The translations under genes and the position numbers were made by a program. From Vicinamibacterales bacterium (lineage in GTDB: Bacteria > Acidobacteriota > Vicinamibacteria > Vicinamibacterales > UBA2999), in the NCBI GenBank assembly GCA_041394705.1, contig JAWKHS010000004.1, positions 310,001-374,000 on the forward strand: a stretch of DNA of 64,000 nucleotides. The letters are read 5' to 3'. The notes under the pieces were generated by a model. The model had not been told where the DNA came from. It saw nothing but the letters and a program-made list of their open reading frames with translations, and ran no database searches. Positions 57,962-64,000 of the stretch are shown piece after piece; position 1 is the first letter of the stretch, and every line of letters begins with the position of its first letter.

Positions 57962-58810
57962 ATGGGTGCGGCGGCTGAACGATTCGACGAACTCGTGCGC
58001 GTCATGCGCGCGCTGCGCGCGCCCGGCGGCTGTCCGTGGGACCGCGAGCAGACGCTGCAGTCGCTGCGTCCATACGTCCTCGAGGAGACCTACGAGCTGC
58101 TCGACGCGATCGACGGCGGCGACCTGGACGGTCTCCGCGAGGAGCTCGGCGACTTCCTGTACGAAGCGGTCTTCCTCGCACAGATCGCCGAAGAGGCCGG
58201 CCACTTCTCCATCGCGGACGCCGTCGAGGGCATCGCGCGGAAGCTGGTGCGGCGGCACCCGCACGTGTTCCTCCCGGACGGAACCCCGCTCGCCGAGGCC
58301 CCGCCCGCGCTGTCCTCCGACGACGTCGTCCGCTCGTGGGAGGACCTCAAGGCCGCCGAGCGCGGCGCCGCCGGCCAGGCGCCGAAGACGATCCTCTCCG
58401 GCGTGCCGCGCTCGCTGCCGGCGCTGCTCGGGGCGTACGAGATGACGGCGCGCGCGGCCACGGTCGGGTTCGACTGGGTCACGGCTGACGCCGTCCTCGA
58501 GAAGGTGGACGAGGAGCTCGCAGAGATCCGCGAAGTGCTCGACGCGCCCTCCCCCGACCGCGACGCGCTCGAAGCCGAGGTGGGCGACTGGCTGTTTGCG
58601 TGCGCCAACTACGCCCGGAAGCTGGGCGTCGAGCCGGAGGCGGCGCTCCGCCGGGCGGGCGACCGCTTCAAGGCACGGTTCACGGCGATGGAGACCAGGA
58701 GCGCGGACGCGGGACGGCGGCTGCGCGATCTGTCGCTCGACGAACAGAACGCGCTCTGGGACGCGGTGAAGCGCGACGGCGCGGGCCCGTCCCGCTCGGA
58801 GGGGACATGA
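57962..58810 (+). CDS. mazG: Nucleoside triphosphate pyrophosphohydrolase MazG
   Basis: A 282-aa house-cleaning enzyme that removes non-canonical NTPs and can lower ppGpp. The tandem MazG domains are visible. The first has LRAPGGCPWDREQTLQSLRP, EETYELLDAIDGGD and REELGDFLYEAVF. The second (about 160-250) has GFDWVTADAVLEKVDEELAEI and EVGDWLFACANYARKLGV. Its TGA overlaps the VOC gene start as ATGA. Confidence 0.94.
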   Translation: MGAAAERFDELVRVMRALRAPGGCPWDREQTLQSLRPYVLEETYELLDAIDGGDLDGLREELGDFLYEAVFLAQIAEEAGHFSIADAVEGIARKLVRRHPHVFLPDGTPLAEAPPALSSDDVVRSWEDLKAAERGAAGQAPKTILSGVPRSLPALLGAYEMTARAATVGFDWVTADAVLEKVDEELAEIREVLDAPSPDRDALEAEVGDWLFACANYARKLGVEPEAALRRAGDRFKARFTAMETRSADAGRRLRDLSLDEQNALWDAVKRDGAGPSRSEGT

Positions 58811-59277
58811 CCACGATCGACTCGCTCGTCTCGGCGTTCGAAACCGGCCGGCTCACCAGGCGGCAGCTCGTGCAGGGGCTGGCCGCCCTCGTCGCGGCAG
58901 GCACGCCGGCCGGCGCCGCCGCGCAGGCGCCGCCGATCCCGGCTCTCTCGCTGAATCACGTCTCGCTGGCGGTGGCCGACCCCGAGGCATCGAAGCAGTT
59001 CTTCCAAAAGACGTTCGGCATGCCGGTGGTGTCTACGCAGGGCACGGGCATCAACCTGTCGCTCGGCACCAGCTTCCTGGGCCTCTACAAGATGCCCAAT
59101 CCCGGCCGCGTGGATCACGTGTGCTTCGGCGTCGACGACTACGACGTGAATGCCATGGCCGCCAGGCTGGAGGCCCAGGGCATCAAGGCCACCATCCGGA
59201 AGGACAAGCCCGAGGTGTACTTCACCGATCCCGACGGGATCCGGTTCCAGCTCGAGAACAAGAACTATCGCGGCTGA
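58807..59277 (+). CDS. VOC (glyoxalase/bleomycin-resistance) family protein with a Tat-like leader
   Basis: A 156-aa protein. An N-terminal export signal with twin arginines (TRRQLVQGLAALVAAG) ends near AAAQA. A single VOC domain follows: LNHVSLAVADPEASKQFF, GVDDYDVNAMAARL and FTDPDGIRFQLENK. Metal ligands would include the early histidine, H104 region (VDHVCFG) and the terminal glutamate. It might act in the periplasm, and such enzymes vary widely. It is coupled to mazG by ATGA, and its 3' end overlaps comEC by 13 bp. Confidence 0.85.
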   Translation: MTTIDSLVSAFETGRLTRRQLVQGLAALVAAGTPAGAAAQAPPIPALSLNHVSLAVADPEASKQFFQKTFGMPVVSTQGTGINLSLGTSFLGLYKMPNPGRVDHVCFGVDDYDVNAMAARLEAQGIKATIRKDKPEVYFTDPDGIRFQLENKNYRG

Positions 59278-61721
59278 GTCGCGAAGGCGGCCTGCCGTCC
59301 CGTCGCGCTCCGCACGGCCACGTCCACGCCGTCGGTGGTCACGGTGATGGCGCCGTCGAGGTCCGTGCGCCAGACCGACGCCCCCACGGCCGCCAGGCGG
59401 GCCAGCACGGCCGGCGCCGGGTGGCCGAACGGGTTGGCCGGGCCCGCGCTCACCAGGGCGATCGTCGGACGGAGGCGTTCGAGCCACGACCGCGCGCTGG
59501 CGCTGTCGCTGCCGTGATGGGCGACCTTCAGGACGGTGAAGCGCGACGCGTCGTCGAGGTCCTGGGACAGCGCCTCCTCCACCGCCCGGCCCGCGTCCCC
59601 GCTGAGGACGATCCGCACGCCGCCGTAGATCAGCTCGCAGACGACGGAATCGTCGTTCCGGACGCGCGCCCGCTCCCACTCCGGACGTTCCGGATGACGC
59701 ACCGTCAGGACCACGCCGCCCACGTGCAACCGATCGCCACGGCGCACCTCCCGCCACGACGCGCCGGCCCGCGCCGCTTCCTGCCGCAGCCTCGCCGTGG
59801 GTGCATGCCCGGCCACGTCGATGCCCGTCCACACCTCGGCCGGCCGGAATTCCCTGGCGACGGCGGCGGCACCTCCGAGGTGGTCCGCGTCCGGATGTGA
59901 GACCACGAGGTAGTCGAGACGCCGCACGCCCAGCGCCCTGAGCGCCGGGCCGACCACCCGCGCCCCGAGGTCGCCCCCGCCCGCCAGCAGGCCTCCCGCG
60001 TCCACGAGCATGCGCCTGCCGTTCGGGAAGGCCACGTAGACCGCGTCGCCCTGCCCGACGTCGAGCATCGTCATCTCGAGATGCCCCGGGGCGCCTGGCA
60101 CGAGGGTGAGCGGCGAGACGGCGACCCAGGCCGCCGCGAGCCCCACGGCGACGGCGCCCGCGCGGCGGACGTGCCGGGCGCGGGAGGAGTCGAGGCGGGT
60201 GCGCGCCCACAGCCACGCGGCCAGCGCGGCGTAGTAGGCGGCGACCGCGCCGAGCGACGGCGGCGGCACCTTCCAGGCGAGCCACGGCGCCAGGTCCACG
60301 ACACGCGCCGACTCGGTGACCAGGAACGTCGCGGCGCGCAGGACGCCGCCAGCCACCCAGGCGACCGGAGGGGCCACGGCGTCCGCGAGGACGGCGGCGA
60401 GGGCCGCCACCTGGACGACGGCCATCGCCGGCACCGCCACGGCGGACGCGACGAGTCCCGCCACGCTCACCTGCTGGAAAACGGACGCCACGATCGGGAG
60501 GAGCGCCGTCTCCGCCGCGACGGACGTGAGGAACAAGGCGCGGGCCCAGGCGACGGCGCGCGACGCGGGCCGATCGCCGGGCAGCCCGATGACGAGACCC
60601 GCCGTCGCGGCGGTCGTCAGCCAGAATCCGACGTCCGCGACCACGAGGGGATCGGCCGCGACGAGGACGCTACTCGTGGCCGCCAGGACGTTCACGGCCG
60701 CCGCGCGCTGATCGAGCCAGCGTGCCGTCACGCCCACGACGGCCATGCCGCTGGCGCGCAGCACCGAGGCCCCGCCCCCGACGACATAGGCGTAGGCGAC
60801 CACCGCCGCCCCCGTCGCCCCGAGCGCCGCGGCGCGGCGGGCCGTCACGCGGCCGGCCAGCCACGACGCCAGCACCGCCCACAGCGCGATGTTGCCGCCG
60901 GAGATCGCGATGACGTGGAACGTGCCCGCCCGCTGGAGCCGGTCCTGGAGTTCGGCCGACAGGCCGGCGCGATCGCCGATGAGCACGGCGGTGCCGACGG
61001 CGGCCGCCTCCCCGGCGTCCGCGCCCGACGCCCGGGCGATCGCCAGGCGGGCTCGTGCGCGGACCGCGGCCGCGGCCTCGCTCACCCAGGACCCGCGCGC
61101 CACCGTCTGGACGACCAGCCCGCTCTTGACGGTGCCCACGAGCGCGGCCCGGCGACGGGCGGCCTCGCGCACCGCACCGGGCGCGCCGACATTCCTCGCG
61201 CTCGCCGGTCGCCGGAGGAAGGCCACGACTGACAGCCGCCGTCCGGCACGCCAGTCGCCGCGGACGCGCGTCGCCTCGACGCCGGTCACCGCGAGGGTCA
61301 CGGCCCCTGCCACCGGCTGGCGGACGCCGCCGGGGGTTTGCAGGGTCTCCGCGGCCACCCGAAGCACGGTCGCGTACGCCGAGGGCTGGGCATCGGCGAG
61401 AAGCCGGCCTTCCAGGTGCACGGCGGCCACCGCCCGGCCGCTCGAGGGCGGCAGCAGGCCCGCCTGCTCGAGCGCCTGGACCAGACTGGGCGACGTCGCC
61501 TGCCGCAGGCCCTGGGCGCCCGCCTCGACTCCGAGGCCGCCCAGCGCCACGGCCGCGAGCGCGGGCATGATGCGTCCGCGGCCGGCATGCCACGCCGCCC
61601 ACAGCGCCAGCCACGCCGCAGCCGCCGCCGCGCCGGCGATCGTCGACCAGGACGGATCCACGGCGCCCGCGGCCACGCCGGCCACCCAGGCCGACGCGAG
61701 CCACACCGGCAAATGAGACAC
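59265..61721 (-). CDS. comEC: ComEC/Rec2-family competence protein (DNA uptake channel)
   Basis: An 818-aa inner-membrane protein for uptake of single-stranded DNA. It starts with membrane helices (about 1-70), then an OB-fold-like region. A core ComEC domain follows, with AVGTAVLIGDRAGLSAELQDRLQRAGTFHVIAISGGN in short segments and many helices (about 250-520). The C-terminal MBL-like domain has LDVGQGDAVYVAFPNGRRMLVDAG and VVSHPDADHLGG. The GTG at 61721 is the likely start. The 154 bp between this gene and carB show nothing recognisable. Other competence genes are not in the window. Confidence 0.9.
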   Translation of the reverse strand: MSHLPVWLASAWVAGVAAGAVDPSWSTIAGAAAAAAWLALWAAWHAGRGRIMPALAAVALGGLGVEAGAQGLRQATSPSLVQALEQAGLLPPSSGRAVAAVHLEGRLLADAQPSAYATVLRVAAETLQTPGGVRQPVAGAVTLAVTGVEATRVRGDWRAGRRLSVVAFLRRPASARNVGAPGAVREAARRRAALVGTVKSGLVVQTVARGSWVSEAAAAVRARARLAIARASGADAGEAAAVGTAVLIGDRAGLSAELQDRLQRAGTFHVIAISGGNIALWAVLASWLAGRVTARRAAALGATGAAVVAYAYVVGGGASVLRASGMAVVGVTARWLDQRAAAVNVLAATSSVLVAADPLVVADVGFWLTTAATAGLVIGLPGDRPASRAVAWARALFLTSVAAETALLPIVASVFQQVSVAGLVASAVAVPAMAVVQVAALAAVLADAVAPPVAWVAGGVLRAATFLVTESARVVDLAPWLAWKVPPPSLGAVAAYYAALAAWLWARTRLDSSRARHVRRAGAVAVGLAAAWVAVSPLTLVPGAPGHLEMTMLDVGQGDAVYVAFPNGRRMLVDAGGLLAGGGDLGARVVGPALRALGVRRLDYLVVSHPDADHLGGAAAVAREFRPAEVWTGIDVAGHAPTARLRQEAARAGASWREVRRGDRLHVGGVVLTVRHPERPEWERARVRNDDSVVCELIYGGVRIVLSGDAGRAVEEALSQDLDDASRFTVLKVAHHGSDSASARSWLERLRPTIALVSAGPANPFGHPAPAVLARLAAVGASVWRTDLDGAITVTTDGVDVAVRSATGRQAAFATQPR

Positions 61722-61875
61722 GGACCCGCGTCAGGCGGAATCCGTGCCGCGCGCCGGCGTCGCGACCCGTTCGGCGTTCGCCCGATCGGCGTGCCACGCT
61801 GGCCGGATTGACCACGGGCCGCGCCGTCGGAGTACGCGGATTCTGCCGCCCGCAGGTCCCGGGCTGGCGGTCCGA

Positions 61876-64000
61876 TCAGGCCTCGGCGGCCTTGGTCGCG
61901 GCCTGGTAGTACTCCTGCAGCGAGCAGACGCCGAGCTCACGCGACTTCAACGCCCGGATGGCGTCCACGGCCGCGGCCGCGCCGGTCATGGTCGTGATGC
62001 AGGGAATCCCGGCCATCATGGCGGCCCGCCGCACCGCCTTGTCGTCGAAGAACGACTCGAGGCCCAGGGGCGTGTTCACCACGAGCTGGATGCGCCGGTT
62101 CACGATCTCGTCGGCGAGGTTCGGCCGGCCCTCGTTCACCTTGTAGACCACGCCGCAGTCGATGCCGTGCGCCCGCAGGTACACCGCGGTGCCGCGGGTG
62201 GCCGTCACCGAGAAGCCCATCTCCGCCAGCGCCCGCGCGATTGGCAGCACCTCGGGCTTGTCGTCGTTGTTCACGCTCAGGCAGACCGTGCCCTGCTCGG
62301 GCAGCCGCTGCCCGGCGCCGAGCATGGCCTTGACGAAGGCGTGGCCGAAATCGCCCGCCCCGCCTGACCTCGCCCGTGGACTTCATCTCGGGCCCCAGGA
62401 TCGTGTCGACGCCCGGGAAGCGGATGAACGGGAAGACCGGGCTCTTCACGAACACGCCCGCCGGCGTCAGGTCCTCCGTGATCTTGAGGTCCGCCAGCGT
62501 CCGCCCCATCATCACCCGCGCCGCCACCTGCGCCAGCGGCACGCCCGTGGCCTTGGCCAGGTACGGCACCGTGCGGGAGGCGCGCGGGTTCACCTCGAGC
62601 ACGAAGATCTCGTCGTCCTTGAGGGCGTACTGCACGTTCATGAGTCCGACGACCTTCAGGGCCCGCGCGATGCGGCGTGTGTAGTCCCGCAAGAGCGCCA
62701 GGTGCCGCTCGGACATGCCCGTCGGCGGCACGACGCAGGAGCTGTCGCCGGAGTGGATACCGGCCTCCTCGATGTGTTCCATGATGCCGCCGATCACGAC
62801 GGCGCCCGTCGCATCGGCCACGCAGTCCACGTCGAGCTCCTTGGCGTGCTCCAGGAAGCGGTCGATCAGGATCGGGCGGTCATTCGACACGTCCACGGCG
62901 GAGGCCATGTAGCGGTCGAGCGACGCCATGTCGTAGACGATGGCCATCGCGCGCCCGCCCAGGACGTACGACGGACGGACGACCACCGGGAACCCGATCG
63001 ACGCCGCGGCCTCGCGCGCCTCGGTCCGCGACACCGCGGTGCCGCTGGCGGGCTGAGGAATGCCCAGATCCCACAGCAGTTGCGCGAAGCGCTTGCGGTC
63101 CTCGGCGAGATCGATGGAGTCCGGCGACGTGCCCACGATCGAGACGCCCGCGGCCTGCAGCGGCAGCGCGAGCTTCAGCGGCGTCTGTCCGCCGAACTGC
63201 ACCACCACCGAGACGTCCGCATGCCCGTCGCGCTCGCGCTCGATGACCGACATGACGTCCTCGAAGGTGAGCGGCTCGAAGTACAGCCGATCCGCCGTGT
63301 CGTAGTCGGTCGAGACCGTCTCCGGGTTGCAGTTGACCATGATGGTCTCGAGTCCGTCCTTCTTGAACCCGAAGACCGCGTGGCAGCAGCAGTAGTCGAA
63401 CTCCACGCCCTGGCCGATGCGGTTCGGGCCGCTGCCCAGGATCACGACCTTCCGCGCCGCCGTCGGCGCCGCTTCGCACTCACGCTCGAACGTGCTGTAC
63501 ATGTAGGGCGTGAACGACTCGAACTCCGCCGCGCACGTGTCGATGCGCTTGTAGACGGCGCGCAGCCCGAGCTCGGCCCGCTTCTCCGCCACCGCCGACT
63601 CGTTCACCTGCAGCAGGTGCGCCAGCTCGTCGTCGCCGAACCCGGCGCGCTTCAGCGCGCGCATGAGATCGGCCGACATGTCCCGCAGCCCCACCAGGGC
63701 GGCCGTGCGGCGCAGCTCCACGAGTTCGGCGAACTGCTCGAGGAACCACGGGTCCATGCGCGTCACTTCCTGGATCCGTTCGGTCGTCCAGCCGCGCTCG
63801 AGCGCCTCGAACACCGCCCAGATCCGGCGGTCCGTCGGGATGCTCAGCCGGCGCCGCAGGCCCGCGTCCACCTCGTCGGGCGTGGCCGCGTCGGGCGCCG
63901 CTCCGGCCGGCATGCCTGCACTGAACACACGGCCTTCCTTCCCGAGCTCGAGCGACCGCATCCCCTTCAGGAAGGCCTCCTTGAAGGTGCGGCCGATGGC
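61876..64000 (-). CDS. carB: Carbamoyl-phosphate synthase large subunit, 5'-partial and frameshifted
   Basis: The large subunit of carbamoyl-phosphate synthase, needed for pyrimidines and arginine. Only the part after the first ATP-grasp half's end is visible; it runs past the right edge. VVILGSGPNRIGQGVEFDYC, PLTFEDVMSVIE, VVQFGGQTPLKLA and EVNPRASRTVPYLAK are typical of the second half, and FSVTATRGTAVYLRAHG marks the C-terminal MGS domain. The frame breaks at 62364/62365, in the conserved TGEVMG block. Re-inserting 2 bases (TG) restores V-M-G-G-A-G-D-F-G and the 3' frame, which runs on from 62325 to the stop at 61876. It could be a pseudogene or an assembly error. Confidence 0.9.

Noticed and set aside
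61722..61875. Possible small gene between comEC and carB
   Set aside because: The short open frames there are Arg/Pro-rich with no start signal or similarity.

Overview
The window is a dense, very GC-rich bacterial chromosome segment. Genes are packed in long same-strand runs, start and stop codons often overlap (ATGA, GTGA, TGATG), and GTG starts are common. I see no insertion sequence, CRISPR array, rRNA gene or intact prophage. The envelope genes (TolC, an RND efflux system, DUF1844, FtsEX), sigma-54 regulators and PilZ proteins suggest a Gram-negative soil-type bacterium. An Acidobacteriota (Vicinamibacteria-like) origin is my best guess, but it is inference only.

Layout. 1-5.1 kb (minus): a 95-aa unknown protein, glycerate 2-kinase, RNase R and selB (cut by the left edge), behind a clear sigma-70 promoter. 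5.1-9.9 kb (minus): ftsE-ftsX, gatB and pckA, with a second clear promoter in front of pckA. 10.0-19.3 kb (plus): an ECF sigma factor and its likely anti-sigma factor, ispH, then a Spy/CpxP-like periplasmic protein, TolC, a membrane-fusion lipoprotein and an RND pump. A duplicated 37-bp hairpin unit separates the pump from folK. 19.4-25.6 kb (minus): folK, a ferritin-like protein and a DksA-type zinc-finger protein, then tesA-ybbA-ybbP and a PP2C phosphatase. 25.6-29.2 kb (plus): a TPR/sigma-54 activator, an AT-rich regulatory gap and a PilZ protein. 29.2-36.9 kb: a metallo-beta-lactamase hydrolase, an M13 peptidase, a YpfJ-type metallopeptidase, a DinB protein, tRNA-Leu, a PfpI/DJ-1 protein, a YihY membrane protein and a sigma-54 response regulator.

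36.9-42.5 kb (plus): a 57-aa zinc-ribbon protein, then a leucine/isovalerate (liu) catabolic cluster: MCC beta subunit, methylglutaconyl-CoA hydratase, biotin carboxylase, a separate biotin carrier protein and HMG-CoA lyase. 42.5-43.5 kb (minus): a PilZ protein and a C-terminally anchored unknown. 43.7-46.0 kb (plus): an MFS transporter and a pirin. 46.0-48.7 kb (minus): an unrecognised 696-aa protein with an internal duplication, a DUF1360 membrane protein and a 58-aa protein, possibly phage-derived. 48.9-51.2 kb (minus): a PLP decarboxylase, two small proteins, tRNA-Cys and tRNA-Gly. 51.3-57.9 kb (minus): galT, yraN, an aminotransferase, cysS, a GHKL-like unknown, ribF, a PhnP-like hydrolase and DUF1844. 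58.0-59.3 kb (plus): mazG and a VOC protein. 59.3-64 kb (minus): comEC, and carB, which is cut by the right edge and carries an apparent 2-bp deletion frameshift.

No stretch longer than about 225 bases lacks a gene. The most notable points are the duplicated-domain three-gene module at 46-48.7 kb, the operator-like elements at 28.6 and 43.6 kb, the split MCC alpha subunit, the tandem hairpin at 19.3 kb, the carB frameshift, and several starts placed so close to a -10 element that the mRNAs may be leaderless.
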